Positions 50,508 through 60,002 of a stretch of DNA of 64,000 nt are shown piece by piece. Where the stretch lies: contig NZ_JBDPGJ010000003.1 of NCBI RefSeq assembly GCF_040839445.1, positions 62,001 to 126,000 on the forward strand. The letters are read 5' to 3'. The first letter of the stretch is position 1; each line of letters starts with the position of its first letter. A program made the position numbers and the translations under genes. The notes under the pieces are model-generated. The model was given only the letters and a program-made list of their open reading frames with translations. It did no database searches and was not told where the DNA came from. This stretch comes from Aquibium pacificus. Lineage in GTDB: Bacteria > Pseudomonadota > Alphaproteobacteria > Rhizobiales > Rhizobiaceae.

Positions 50508-53500
50508 ATGGCAGACCTGAAGCAACTCAAAGCCAAACCCCTGGTCGACTTCCGGGAGAGCGATCCTCTCGCGGAACTGACCCGGATCATGGGGCTTTCC
50601 TCCCAGTCGTCGGAGGACGGCGCCATGGATGATTTTGGCATCGATCTGGAACGCGAACTTCTCGGCGACTTCGGCGATGCCGAACCTGCCGCGATGAAGG
50701 ATGCGCCGGCGACTCGGCCCGACGAGGACATGTTCATCGACGAAGATCACGTCGTCGCCGAGGTCACTCCCCATCATCCGGCGGTGACCAGGGCGGAACA
50801 TTCGAGCGTCGAGGTCCGGCCGCGCGGAGAGGCCATCATGACCTCGCAGCCGGCCAGGCCGGCGTTACGTGTCGTCGATCATCCGGCGAACAGCCACGAA
50901 ACCGGGTCTTCCTCCGGCGACCAGTCGCTCGAGGACGAGCTGGAGGCTCTTCTTTCCATGGACGCGGCGGGGGAGGTCACGTCCGGGCAGCCGGAGGCCG
51001 TGCCGGCGGATGTCGTGGAGCCGCAGGACCGGGACGATCCGCTCGACCGCCTGGAAGCCTTCTCGAAGGACTGGTTCGCCCGCCGTCGGGCCCAACATGA
51101 GGACCCGCGGCCGGAGCCTGAAAAGGCGGTCGCTGGCGACGATCTCTCCACACTCGACGAAATCGACGACCTTGCCTTGGCCGACGAGGATCTGACTGTC
51201 GAACCGCAAGACGCCCCGGTTTCGTATGTCGACGAGGTTCCGGTCGAAGCTGAAACATTTGTCGCGCACGACGTCGTGCGTCCGGAAGAATCCGAAGCCG
51301 AACTCGAAGCCGAAGCCGTGGCCATGGCACCCGCACCGCGGTCCGAACCCGAGCCGGACCTCGCCCCCGCTCCGGTGGCAGCCTCGCCACGGCCCGCTTT
51401 CGATCCCTCCGCCGATCCGTTCGCCGACCTGATGGCGATGGGTCGTCCGGCGCCCGCCGCGGACCAGCAAACTCCCGTCGACGTCGTGAAGTCCGAGCCG
51501 CCGGCGGCATCGGCTCCCGACGTTCGCCGTACCTGGGCCACGTCCCGGGAGGGGCCGCGCTACGTCGCGGCGGCCCCCATGCCCGAGGCGGAAGCCCCCG
51601 AACTCGAGGCGAACATTATCCCTGCGCCGGAGCAACCGGCCGCGGAAGCGGAGGCATCGGTCCGGCATTCTCCCGTTGCGCCCAGCCGGTTCAGCATCGG
51701 TCGCGTCGCCGCTCCCCGGATGCCGGTTGCGGCGCCCGTGGAGACGGCCCCCGCGGCACCGGCCGTGGAACCATTCGAAAGCATGGAGCCGGAACAGCGG
51801 GTCGAGGCGGACGAGCAGGAAGTCGCCGTCGGCGACGATACGTTCCAGGATGACGATTTCGACCTCGGCCACATGCTGGAAACGGAGCTGGCGGCCGAAG
51901 CCGAGCAGATCGCGCTTCGTGCAAATCCGGCACCGCAACCGGGACCGACCGAACCCGCCGCCCTTGGCCATGCCGCGCGTCAGCCCATATGGGGCGATTT
52001 CGGCGAACCCGACATCGATACGGTGGAGGTTCCGGTCACGCAGGTGGATGTCGCCCACGAGTTCGACATCCCCGATCTCGTCTTCGAGGATGAGCCGTCT
52101 CGACCGGGCGAGCAGGACGAACTCGATCTGGAGTTCGCCAGCGCGTTCGAGGATCTCTCGAGCGGCCGCCGCATCGAACCGGCGTCCTATGAGCCGCGCA
52201 AGGCATTCGCGGCCGCCGCGCCCGCCGATTTTTCGGCCGCGCCGGCAGCATCGCAAAACGACCGCATGCACGCCCGTACGGCCGTGGAAGCGGAATATCC
52301 CATCGATGATCTCGAAGGCTTCTGGGACGAGGCGCAGGAGACGGACGGCTATGCGATCGCCGAACCCGAGACCGGTCAGGTCTGGGCGGACGACGTCTAC
52401 GGCGAGGCGCCCCATGACCCCGGTAACTTCCCGTCCGCCTTTTATGCCGATGGGCCGGCAGAAGCCGCGGAACCGGCGCCCAGGCGCCGCCGCGGCCTGG
52501 CTATAGCGGCCGTCGTCGCGGGCTTGGCGGTGGCCGGCGGTATCGGCGCCTTCATGCTGTCGTTCGGGAGCGGCGGGGACGACGCCGCGCCGGTCCTGGT
52601 TCAGGTCGATCCGACACCCGTCAAGGTACGGCCGGAAAAGCCCGGCGGCACCATCATCCCCAACGAGGACAAGGCGGTTTACGATCGTGTCGCCTCGGGA
52701 GGCGAGAATGCCGCCCCGGCGCAGGAGAAGCTGCTCTCGGCAAGCGAGGAACCGATCGACATCGCTCCGAAGGCGGCGGCCGTCGAAGCCGATACGTCGT
52801 TGCCGGGTGTCGAATCGCCGCTCGTCGAGGAAGGTGAACCCGTGGCCCGCGCCAAGGCCGAAGACAGGGTCGAGCAGGAGATCGTCGACGACACCGCGTC
52901 GCCCGCCGACGAGATCGCGAGCGTCGCGCCGCGCAAGGTGCGCACGCTGATCGTGCGTCCGGACGGAACGCTTGTTCCGCGCGAGGAACCGGTGGCAGCG
53001 GAGCCGCAGGAACCGGTCCGGCAGGCGAGCCTGTCGGAACCCGCAGCAGTGCCGGCGGCGACGTTCGAAAGCACCAGCGACAACCAGGCTGCCGCGCCGG
53101 CCGCCGAACCGGAGGCAACGCAACCGCCGCCGGCGGGCGTGATCGAGAAGCCGGCTTCGCAGGAGGTTGCAGCGCCCGCCGCTGCCGCTGCGCCGGAAAC
53201 CGCTTCAAACGATGTGGCTGCCGAGCCGACGCCCGCCGCGGGCACGCCGGAAACCGCCCCCGTCCGGGTCGTGGAATCGAAATCCTTCAAGCCGGCCGGA
53301 GGTTCCACCCCCGATCGCGGACCCGTGGCGCCCGCCCGCCCATCCGACCAGCCCGTCGAGATTGTCGGCAGCGCCGGTGGAAATGCGCAGCGCGGGACCC
53401 AGGTCGCGGCGGCTGCTCCGGCAACCGCGCAACCCCCCGCCATTCCTGCCGCGCCGGCGGGCGGATGGTCCATGCAGATCGCCTCGCAGCCCTCGCCCGA

Positions 53501-53702
53501 GGGAGCCCAGAAGAGCTACGTCGACCTTGCGCAGCGCTACGGCTCGATCCTTGGCGGTCGCGGCGTCAACATCGTCAAGGCCGACATCGCCGGCAAGGGC
53601 ACGTTCTGGCGCGTCCGCATCCCGGCACAATCGAAGGCCGAGGCGGTGGAGCTTTGCGAGCGCTTCAAGGCGGCCGGCGGAAGCTGCTTTATCGCCAAGT
53701 AA
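50508..53702 (+). CDS. SPOR-domain cell-envelope protein, large and low-complexity
   Basis: This is a 1064-residue protein. The cytosolic N-terminal two thirds are acidic and rich in Ala, Pro and Glu, with little predicted order. One membrane segment lies at about 663-687 (GLAIAAVVAGLAVAGGIGAF), then a Pro/Ala-rich periplasmic spacer leads to a C-terminal SPOR domain (about 985-1064, GGWSMQIASQPSPEGAQKSY onwards). SPOR domains bind denuded glycan strands at the division septum. The gene sits between argS and nagZ as in other rhizobia. The ATG at 50508 follows GGGAAAAGG. Confidence 0.92.
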   Translation: MADLKQLKAKPLVDFRESDPLAELTRIMGLSSQSSEDGAMDDFGIDLERELLGDFGDAEPAAMKDAPATRPDEDMFIDEDHVVAEVTPHHPAVTRAEHSSVEVRPRGEAIMTSQPARPALRVVDHPANSHETGSSSGDQSLEDELEALLSMDAAGEVTSGQPEAVPADVVEPQDRDDPLDRLEAFSKDWFARRRAQHEDPRPEPEKAVAGDDLSTLDEIDDLALADEDLTVEPQDAPVSYVDEVPVEAETFVAHDVVRPEESEAELEAEAVAMAPAPRSEPEPDLAPAPVAASPRPAFDPSADPFADLMAMGRPAPAADQQTPVDVVKSEPPAASAPDVRRTWATSREGPRYVAAAPMPEAEAPELEANIIPAPEQPAAEAEASVRHSPVAPSRFSIGRVAAPRMPVAAPVETAPAAPAVEPFESMEPEQRVEADEQEVAVGDDTFQDDDFDLGHMLETELAAEAEQIALRANPAPQPGPTEPAALGHAARQPIWGDFGEPDIDTVEVPVTQVDVAHEFDIPDLVFEDEPSRPGEQDELDLEFASAFEDLSSGRRIEPASYEPRKAFAAAAPADFSAAPAASQNDRMHARTAVEAEYPIDDLEGFWDEAQETDGYAIAEPETGQVWADDVYGEAPHDPGNFPSAFYADGPAEAAEPAPRRRRGLAIAAVVAGLAVAGGIGAFMLSFGSGGDDAAPVLVQVDPTPVKVRPEKPGGTIIPNEDKAVYDRVASGGENAAPAQEKLLSASEEPIDIAPKAAAVEADTSLPGVESPLVEEGEPVARAKAEDRVEQEIVDDTASPADEIASVAPRKVRTLIVRPDGTLVPREEPVAAEPQEPVRQASLSEPAAVPAATFESTSDNQAAAPAAEPEATQPPPAGVIEKPASQEVAAPAAAAAPETASNDVAAEPTPAAGTPETAPVRVVESKSFKPAGGSTPDRGPVAPARPSDQPVEIVGSAGGNAQRGTQVAAAAPATAQPPAIPAAPAGGWSMQIASQPSPEGAQKSYVDLAQRYGSILGGRGVNIVKADIAGKGTFWRVRIPAQSKAEAVELCERFKAAGGSCFIAK

Positions 53703-53726
53703 ACATATCGCTCGCGCGAAACGGAA

Positions 53727-53758
53727 TGGGCTGCCGACGGGCGGCCCATTTTCGTTTC
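53727..53758 (+). terminator. Rho-independent terminator after the SPOR gene
   Basis: ATGGGCTGCC and GGCGGCCCAT form a ten-base stem with one G-T pair around a GACG loop (53727-53750), followed by TTTCGTTT. It is 25 bases after the SPOR stop codon and should end that transcript before nagZ. Confidence 0.8.
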
Positions 53759-53844
53759 AGGCGCAACGGTCGGAGCGGGACCGGCCGCGCCGAAGACAGG
53801 CACTGACAGGTGCGGCGTCGCAGCGATTCGTCTAGACTCCGGCC

Positions 53845-54864
53845 ATGAGCGAATCAAAGGCGATCATCCTGGGCTGCGCCGGCAAGAGGCTGACGGATGA
53901 GGAGCGCGGCTTCTTCCGCGGCGAGAAGCCGTGGGGCTTCATCCTCTTCGCGCGCAACATCGGCGAAGCCGGCGAGATCCGCGACCTGGTAGTCGAACTC
54001 CGCGCGACGGTCGGGCGCGACGACGCGCCGGTGTTCATTGACCAGGAGGGCGGTCGCGTCCAGCGCATCCGTGCGCCGCTCGCTCCGGCCTATCCGACAG
54101 CCGCCGCGCTCGGCAATCTTCATCGGCGCGACGCGAAGGCGGGAGTGCGCGCGGCCTGGCTAATGTCGCGCCTGCATGCGTTCGATCTGATGCGGTTCGG
54201 CATCAATGCCGACTGCCTGCCGGTGCTCGACGTACCGGTAGAAGGCGCCCATGACGTCATCGGCGACCGTGCCTACTCGAGCGATCCGGCGGTGGTGGCT
54301 CGGATGGGACGTGCCGCCGCCGATGGCTTGATGGCCGGCGGGGTCCTGCCGGTGATGAAGCACATTCCCGGCCATGGCCGCGCCTTTTCAGACAGCCATC
54401 TGGCGTTGCCCGTGGTGGATGCCGGCCTGGAGGAACTGCGCGCCCGCGATTTCGCGCCCTTCCAGGCGCTGTCGGACCTGCCGATGGCGATGACCGCACA
54501 TGTGGTCTACACCGCGCTCGATCCTGATAATCCGGCCACGACCTCGCCGAAGGTGATCTCCGAGATCATCCGCGGCGAGATCGGCTTCGACGGCCTGCTC
54601 ATGAGCGACGACGTCTCCATGAAGGCGCTTTCTGGGGATTTCCGCCAGAAGACGCGCGCTATCCTTGCCGCGGGCTGCGATGTCGTCCTTCACTGCAACG
54701 GCGCGATGGACGAGATGCGCGCGGTGGCGGGCGAGGCGACGGTGCTTGCCGGAGCGGCGCTCGAACGTGCCGGGCGGGCGTTGTCCTTGCTCGGGCGGGA
54801 CGACGGCGCCGAGGAACAGGCGCTGCGCGAGGAATTTGCCGCCCTGTTCGAGGCGGTTGCATGA
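53845..54864 (+). CDS. nagZ: Beta-N-acetylhexosaminidase
   Basis: This is a 339-residue GH3 enzyme that removes N-acetylglucosamine from muropeptides during cell-wall recycling in the cytosol. Visible motifs are FIDQEGGRVQRIR, the catalytic loop KHIPGHGRAFSDSH (about 172-185) with its His acid/base, and LLMSDDVSMKAL, in which the first Asp of the DD pair (about 255) is the nucleophile. There is no signal peptide. The scpA start follows 12 bases after its stop. Confidence 0.96.
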   Translation: MSESKAIILGCAGKRLTDEERGFFRGEKPWGFILFARNIGEAGEIRDLVVELRATVGRDDAPVFIDQEGGRVQRIRAPLAPAYPTAAALGNLHRRDAKAGVRAAWLMSRLHAFDLMRFGINADCLPVLDVPVEGAHDVIGDRAYSSDPAVVARMGRAAADGLMAGGVLPVMKHIPGHGRAFSDSHLALPVVDAGLEELRARDFAPFQALSDLPMAMTAHVVYTALDPDNPATTSPKVISEIIRGEIGFDGLLMSDDVSMKALSGDFRQKTRAILAAGCDVVLHCNGAMDEMRAVAGEATVLAGAALERAGRALSLLGRDDGAEEQALREEFAALFEAVA

Positions 54865-54876
54865 GGAAGAAGCGGA

Positions 54877-55716
54877 TTGGCTGAGGCCGGCAAGGGATCG
54901 AAGGGCACGCCCACGCCCCTGGAGCGCCTCTGGGCTCCGGACGAGGACACACGTGAACCGTCCGCGGCGCTGGTCATCGACGTCGCCGGTTTCGAGGGGC
55001 CGCTCGACTTGCTGCTGCATCTTGCCCGCAACCAGAAAGTCGATCTCGCGCGGATCTCAATCCTGGCGCTGGCCGAGCAGTACTTGGTCTTCGTCGATAC
55101 CGCCCGCAAGCTGCGGCTGGAGATCGCTGCCGATTATCTGGTGATGGCGGCCTGGCTCGCCTACTTGAAGTCGAAGCTCCTGATACCGAAGCAGCCCGGC
55201 GACGAAGGTGAGAGCGGAGAGGAACTCGCTGCCGTGCTGCAGTTCCGGCTGAAGCGTCTCGAGGCCATGCGCGACGCCGCCTCCCGCCTCGTCAATCGCA
55301 ACAGGCTCGGCCGCGACGTCATGGCGCGCGGCATGCCCGAGGTCGTCGTGCTCGAGAAGCAGACCCGCTATTCGGCTTCCCTCTACGATCTTCTCACCGC
55401 CTATGCGATCCAGCGCCAGCGCCAGGCGGTGACCAATGTCCGCATCGCCAGGCGAACCGTCTGGTCCTTGCAGGACGCGCGCGAACTTTTGACGCGTCTC
55501 GTCGGCCGAATGAAGGACTGGACCGCGCTCGATCGCTTTCTCGTCGAGTATCTCGCCCGTCCCGAGGAACGGGCGACCGCGATCGCGAGTTCCTTCGCGG
55601 CCTCGCTGGAACTCGTCCGCGAGGGCGCGCTGGAAATCCGCCAGCACGAAGCTTTCGCGCCGATCTATTTGCGGTCGCGTTCCAAGACGCCTGTCAGCGA
55701 GGTGAGCCATGCCTGA
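54877..55716 (+). CDS. scpA: Segregation and condensation protein A (kleisin)
   Basis: This is a 279-residue kleisin that bridges the SMC heads with ScpB in chromosome condensation. The hallmark FEGPLDLLLHLARNQKVDLARI is split here as FEGPLDLLLHLAR and KVDLARISILALAEQYL, and AADYLVMAAWLAYLKSKLLIP follows. The start appears to be a TTG at 54877 with AGGAAG upstream; no ATG precedes the conserved region. It overlaps scpB by eight bases, so the two are coupled. Confidence 0.95.
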   Translation: MAEAGKGSKGTPTPLERLWAPDEDTREPSAALVIDVAGFEGPLDLLLHLARNQKVDLARISILALAEQYLVFVDTARKLRLEIAADYLVMAAWLAYLKSKLLIPKQPGDEGESGEELAAVLQFRLKRLEAMRDAASRLVNRNRLGRDVMARGMPEVVVLEKQTRYSASLYDLLTAYAIQRQRQAVTNVRIARRTVWSLQDARELLTRLVGRMKDWTALDRFLVEYLARPEERATAIASSFAASLELVREGALEIRQHEAFAPIYLRSRSKTPVSEVSHA

Positions 55717-56467
55717 GCCAAAGCGTACGGCGGCGCCTTTTGCCGACGACCTCGACCAAGGATTTGACGACGACTTCGATCCGGTGGCGGAGAACGACAA
55801 TCCGGCCGAACGCCTTCACATGGCCGAGGCGATCCGCATGGCGGAGGCCATCGTCTTCGCCTCGGCGGAACCGGTGAGCGAGAAGGCGCTTGCCGCGCGC
55901 CTGCCCGAAGGCATCGACGTGCCCGCCGTGATGGCCGAGATGCAGCGTCAGTACGAACGTCGTGGCGTCAACCTGGTCCGTGTCGCGGACGCCTGGGCAT
56001 TTCGGACGGCCGGCGACCTCGGTTTCCTGATGAGCCGCGACGCGCCGCAGCAGAAGAAGCTTTCGCGCGCCGCGCTCGAGGTGCTTGCGATCATCGCCTA
56101 TCACCAGCCGGTCACCCGTGCCGAGATCGAGGAGATCCGCGGGGTCGAGACGTCGAAGGGCACGCTCGACACGCTGATGGAAAGCACATGGGTCAGGATG
56201 CGCGGCCGCCGCCGCACGCCCGGCCGTCCGGTGACCTACGGCACGACCACCGCCTTCCTCGATCATTTCGGGTTGGCGGAACTGCGCGACCTGCCGGGCA
56301 TTGACGAACTCAAGGGCGCGGGCCTGCTTTCGGCGCGCATGCCGTCCAACTTCTCCGTTCCCCTGCCGCCGGCCGATCCGGACGAACTGACCGAGGAAGA
56401 GGATCCGCTGACGGACATCGATCTGGAGGAACTCGGCCTGTTGACACCCCGCGGCGGGGATGATTGA
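55709..56467 (+). CDS. scpB: Segregation and condensation protein B
   Basis: This is a 252-residue partner of ScpA with two winged-helix domains. EAIVFASAEPVSEKALAARL opens domain one, and LSRAALEVLAIIAYHQPVTR with AEIEEIRGVETSKGTLDTL marks the second, the most conserved part. The N-terminal 35 residues and the C-terminal tail are acidic and variable. It overlaps scpA. In many relatives tatA follows directly; here an ABC ATPase gene intervenes. Confidence 0.95.
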   Translation: MPEPKRTAAPFADDLDQGFDDDFDPVAENDNPAERLHMAEAIRMAEAIVFASAEPVSEKALAARLPEGIDVPAVMAEMQRQYERRGVNLVRVADAWAFRTAGDLGFLMSRDAPQQKKLSRAALEVLAIIAYHQPVTRAEIEEIRGVETSKGTLDTLMESTWVRMRGRRRTPGRPVTYGTTTAFLDHFGLAELRDLPGIDELKGAGLLSARMPSNFSVPLPPADPDELTEEEDPLTDIDLEELGLLTPRGGDD

Positions 56468-56524
56468 CGAAATCCTTCGTTGCGCGGGCAAGATTCCGCC
56501 GCGTTTCGCTCCGACGAAGGCATC

Positions 56525-57652
56525 ATGACGCAAACGACGAGATCGCGGTCCGAGAGCGGGCGCGGCAGCCGCTCCCCGGCCGGGGTCAGCTTCGCCGCGC
56601 GGCTTGCGTTCGACGACATCTGGCACACCTTCGGCCCCGGCGCCGAAACGCTGCGCGGGGTCAGCGTGACGGCCGAACCCGGCGAGGTGCTGTGCCTGCT
56701 CGGGCCGTCCGGATCGGGCAAGACGACGCTCCTGAGGATCGCCGCCGGCATAGAGACGCAAACCCGGGGCAGGGTGCTCCTCAACGACCGCGAGATCGCC
56801 GGACCCGCCGTCTTCGTGCCGCCGGAAAAGCGCTCGATCGGCCTCGTTTTCCAGGATTTCGCGCTCTTTCCGCACTACACGATCCTCGACAACGTCCGCT
56901 TCGGCCTGACGGCCCTGTCCTCGTCCGAGGCGAAACGGGAAGCGATGACCGCCTTGTCGCGCGTCGGGCTCGAGCACCACGCGCGGTCGTTTCCGCACAT
57001 CCTGTCGGGGGGCGAGCAGCAACGCGTGGCGCTGGCGCGGGCACTCGCGCCGCGTCCGGCCGTGCTTCTCCTCGACGAGCCCTTCTCGGGCCTCGATTCG
57101 CGCCTAAAGGACAGCGTGCGCGCCGAGACCCTGGCGATCCTGCGCCAGAGCCGCGCCACCGCCATCATCGTCACGCACGACGCGGAGGAAGCCATGCGCA
57201 TGGGAGACCGCATCGCGCTCCTGCGCGACGGGGAACTCGTCCAGGTCGGCCCTGCGGAGGAACTCTACCAGCGTCCCGCCAATCTGTTCGTGGCGGGTTT
57301 CTTTTCCGAGTTGAACGTCTTCGACGGGCGCTGCGAAGACGGCAGCGTCGATACGCCGCTCGGCCGGTTCGAGGCTCCGGGTTTCGCTGAAGCGGAGGAC
57401 GTCACCGTCGCGGTGCGTCCGACAGCGATCGAGGCGCACGAGCACGAAAGGGATGGCGCGACCGAGGCCAGGGTGATATCCCGGCGCTTCCTTGGCGACG
57501 AGGAAATCCTCGAAGCGGCGGTCGCGGGAGCCGAAATGCCGGTGCGGGGACGGATCAGGTGTGGCGCATTGTCCCCGGCCGCGCGCGATATCTGGCTCTC
57601 GGTCAGAAAGTCTGATGTGCTTGTGTTTGAAAGACGGGCCGAGAACGCTTAA
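56525..57652 (+). CDS. Orphan ABC transporter ATPase, PotA/FbpC (MalK-like) type
   Basis: This is a 375-residue ATPase with Walker A GPSGSGKTT, Q-loop VFQDFALFPHYTILDNV, signature LSGGEQQRVALARALAP, Walker B LLLDEPFSGLDSRL and H-loop THDAEEAMRMGDR. A C-terminal TOBE-like domain begins near residue 280. This is the architecture of importers for iron(III), polyamines or thiamine. No permease or binding-protein gene lies beside it; it sits between scpB and tatA, which are normally neighbours. It therefore either serves distant permeases or is a displaced gene. The ATG at 56525 starts after the overlap-free gap to scpB. Confidence 0.92.
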   Translation: MTQTTRSRSESGRGSRSPAGVSFAARLAFDDIWHTFGPGAETLRGVSVTAEPGEVLCLLGPSGSGKTTLLRIAAGIETQTRGRVLLNDREIAGPAVFVPPEKRSIGLVFQDFALFPHYTILDNVRFGLTALSSSEAKREAMTALSRVGLEHHARSFPHILSGGEQQRVALARALAPRPAVLLLDEPFSGLDSRLKDSVRAETLAILRQSRATAIIVTHDAEEAMRMGDRIALLRDGELVQVGPAEELYQRPANLFVAGFFSELNVFDGRCEDGSVDTPLGRFEAPGFAEAEDVTVAVRPTAIEAHEHERDGATEARVISRRFLGDEEILEAAVAGAEMPVRGRIRCGALSPAARDIWLSVRKSDVLVFERRAENA

Positions 57653-57687
57653 GTCAGGGTACGAGTTTCTTTCGAAAGAGGATTGTC

Positions 57688-57909
57688 ATGGGTTCCTTCT
57701 CGATCTGGCACTGGCTCATAGTGCTCGTGGTCGTGCTGCTTCTCTTCGGGCGCGGCAAGATCCCCGAACTGATGGGCGACATGGCCAAGGGTATCAAGAG
57801 CTTCAAGAAGGGTATGTCGGAAGAGGACGAGGCGGAGAAGGCTCGCACCGTCGAGCACCGCAACGACGAAACCGTCCCCACGCCGAAGGAAAAGGCCAGC
57901 AAGTCCTGA
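57688..57909 (+). CDS. tatA: Twin-arginine translocase subunit TatA
   Basis: This is a 73-residue protein with one N-terminal membrane helix (SIWHWLIVLVVVLLLFGRGK), the FGRGKIPELMGDMAKGIKSFKKG hinge and amphipathic helix in its usual place, and a short charged tail. TatA oligomers form the pore that moves folded proteins across the inner membrane. It starts the tatABC operon. A clear local client is the Tat-signal receptor encoded at 4232. Confidence 0.96.
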   Translation: MGSFSIWHWLIVLVVVLLLFGRGKIPELMGDMAKGIKSFKKGMSEEDEAEKARTVEHRNDETVPTPKEKASKS

Positions 57910-57953
57910 TCCGGGCCTTGGTCCCGCAGAACTGCCTCGCCGGAATTTGAGCC

Positions 57954-58625
57954 ATGTTCGATATCGGTTGGCCGGAGATGCTCGTGATCGCGGTCGTCCT
58001 GATCGTGGTCGTCGGGCCGAAGGATTTGCCGCGCATGCTGCGCCAGTTCGGCAAGACGTCGTCGCAGCTGCGCAAGATGGCCGGCGATTTCCGCAAGCAG
58101 TTCGACGAGGCCTTGAAGGAGGCCGATCTCGAAGATGTGAAGTCGACGATCGACAGCGCCCGCAAGCTGAACCCCGCCGCCGACATCCGCAAGGCGCTCA
58201 ATCCGATGGAGAAGGCCGCCTCCGACGTGCGCGCCGGTCTCGACGGCCTGATGAAGCCGAAACCGGCCGACATCCCCGCGCCTGACGCGCCTGCCAGGGC
58301 GGAAGAACCCGCCAAGTCCGGTGCAACCGCCGGACCGGGTGACGAGGCAATCGGCAAGGTCGCCCCGCAGGAATCGGCTGCGACGTCCGCTCCTTCCGCG
58401 ACCGCGCCGGCCAGCACCGCCAAACCCGCGGCCAAGCCGGCGACCGCAAAACAGGCCGCCGCGAAGGCGTCGACCGCGAAGGCTCCCCCCACGAAGGCGT
58501 CGGCCTCCAAGTCTCAGGCCGCCAAGTCTCCTCCGGCCGCCAAGGCCCGCGCCAAGACAGCCTCCGGCGATGCCGCGCCGCCTAGGAAGCCGGCGGGCAG
58601 GAAAACCACCGGGGCCTCTTCGTGA
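57954..58625 (+). CDS. tatB: Twin-arginine translocase subunit TatB
   Basis: This is a 223-residue protein. The N-terminal helix (FDIGWPEMLVIAVVLIVVVG) with GPKDLPRMLRQFGK is the TatB signature that separates it from TatA. An amphipathic helix to about residue 110 follows, and then a long Ala/Lys/Pro-rich disordered tail, as in other rhizobia. With TatC it forms the signal-peptide receptor. Its stop overlaps the tatC start by four bases. Confidence 0.96.
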   Translation: MFDIGWPEMLVIAVVLIVVVGPKDLPRMLRQFGKTSSQLRKMAGDFRKQFDEALKEADLEDVKSTIDSARKLNPAADIRKALNPMEKAASDVRAGLDGLMKPKPADIPAPDAPARAEEPAKSGATAGPGDEAIGKVAPQESAATSAPSATAPASTAKPAAKPATAKQAAAKASTAKAPPTKASASKSQAAKSPPAAKARAKTASGDAAPPRKPAGRKTTGASS

Positions 58626-59455
58626 ACGTCCACGACGACGACATCGACAAATCCTCCGCGCCGCTGATCGAGCATCTGATCGAGCTGCGCTCGCGCCTCA
58701 TGTGGGCGATCGGCGGCTTCTTCGTCGCCTTTCTGGTCTGCTTCTTCTTCGCCAAGCAGCTCTTCATCCTCCTGGTCATCCCGTTCCAGTGGGCGACCGG
58801 CTGGGCGGGTCTCGATCCGACGAAGGTCGATCTCATCTACACCGCCCCGCAGGAATTCTTCTTCACGCAGATCAAGCTCGGCATGTTCGGCGGTCTCGTG
58901 CTCGCCTTCCCGCTGATCGCGGCGCAGATCTACAAGTTCGTCGCGCCGGGGCTGTACAAGAACGAGCGCGGCGCCTTCCTGCCTTTTCTGATCGCCTCGC
59001 CGATCCTGTTCCTGATCGGCGGAGCGCTGGTCTATTTCTTCTTTACCCCGATGGTGATGTGGTTCTTCCTGTCCATGCAGCAGATCGGGCCGGACAACGA
59101 GATCCAGATTTCGCTCCTGCCGCGCGTATCGGAGTATCTCGGGCTGATCATGACGCTGATCTTCTCCTTCGGCCTCGTCTTCCAGCTTCCCGTCGTCACC
59201 ACGCTGATGGCGCGAGTCGGGCTGCTCACGGCGGCGGGCCTGGCCGACAAGCGCAAATACGCCATCGTCATCGCCTTCATCGTCGCGGCCGTGCTGACCC
59301 CGCCCGACCCTGTCAGCCAGCTCGGCCTCGCCATCCCCACGATCATTCTCTACGAGGTCTCCATCTGGCTCGCCCGCCGCGTGGAGAAAAATCGCAGCAG
59401 GGAAACGGCGGCGAAGGAAAAGCGCGAAGCCGAAGAGGCCGCCGGGACTTCCTGA
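58622..59455 (+). CDS. tatC: Twin-arginine translocase subunit TatC
   Basis: This is a 277-residue protein with six membrane helices. The N-terminal LIEHLIELRSRLMWAIGGFF contains the conserved E-L-R that recognises the twin-arginine motif, and FFFTQIKLGMFGGLVLAFPL with the ENERGAFLPF-type KNERGAFLPFLIASPILF are family blocks. A charged tail follows the last helix. Start is the GTG at 58622, overlapping the tatB stop (GTGA). Confidence 0.96.
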   Translation: MNVHDDDIDKSSAPLIEHLIELRSRLMWAIGGFFVAFLVCFFFAKQLFILLVIPFQWATGWAGLDPTKVDLIYTAPQEFFFTQIKLGMFGGLVLAFPLIAAQIYKFVAPGLYKNERGAFLPFLIASPILFLIGGALVYFFFTPMVMWFFLSMQQIGPDNEIQISLLPRVSEYLGLIMTLIFSFGLVFQLPVVTTLMARVGLLTAAGLADKRKYAIVIAFIVAAVLTPPDPVSQLGLAIPTIILYEVSIWLARRVEKNRSRETAAKEKREAEEAAGTS

Positions 59456-59470
59456 TCGGAGCTTCCTTAT

Positions 59471-59642
59471 GGTGCGTGGTTCGACAAGCTCACCATGAGG
59501 GACATCGGGGCTGCATTCCGAACACGAGAGGCATTTTTGGCTGAGCGAACTCTTCAAGAGTAGCTATTGGGCAGCGCCTCAAATGATCATCATGATGAGG
59601 GCCACAAAAGCCCCTCATGGTGAGCTTGTCGAACCACGCACC
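59471..59642. repeat. Interspersed 30-bp repeat, first inverted pair
   Basis: Two copies of a 30-bp unit lie between tatC and the GIY-YIG gene in opposite orientation: 59471-59500 (reads GGTGCGTGGTTCGACAAGCT then CACCATGAGG) and 59613-59642 (its reverse complement). The facing copies could form a long hairpin. The element GTTCGACAAGCTCACCATGA is widespread between genes in several proteobacterial groups. Confidence 0.85.
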
Positions 59643-59669
59643 ATCCCCGACGAGCCTCCCACGTAGCCC

Positions 59670-60002
59670 TCACGATTCCGTCGAACCCACCGGCGGCCAC
59701 ACCTTCACATAAGCCGTGCCCTGCCGGTTCCGAGAAAGCTCCGGCAGCCTCTCGTAGTCCAGCGCGATCAGCGCTTCCTTCTTGGCGCGGCTCCAGCCCT
59801 TGATCTGGCGTTCCCGCTCGATGGCGTCGATGATGCGGTCGTAGGTTTCGGTGAACACCAGCTCCACCGGCCGGCGCTGCCGCGTGTAGCCGTCATAGAC
59901 ACCCTCGTTGTGCTCCCACACCCTTGCTTCGATCTCCTGCTTGGTCAGGCCGGTGTAATAGGAGCCGTCGGCGCATCGCAGGATGTAGACGGTGACTTCC
60001 AT
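59670..60002 (-). CDS. GIY-YIG domain nuclease-like protein
   Basis: This is a 110-residue single-domain protein of the UPF0213/YhbQ-like group. The first strand carries VYILRCADGSYYTGLT (the GIY-YIG strands in the form VYIL and YYTG). The conserved Arg lies in RVWEHNEG and the metal-binding Glu in VFTETYDRIIDAIERERQIKGWSR. Small GIY-YIG proteins of this group are frequent in rhizobia and may act on nicked or damaged DNA. It is flanked on both sides by copies of the 30-bp repeat. The ATG at 60002 begins the domain. Confidence 0.9.
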   Translation of the reverse strand: MEVTVYILRCADGSYYTGLTKQEIEARVWEHNEGVYDGYTRQRRPVELVFTETYDRIIDAIERERQIKGWSRAKKEALIALDYERLPELSRNRQGTAYVKVWPPVGSTES

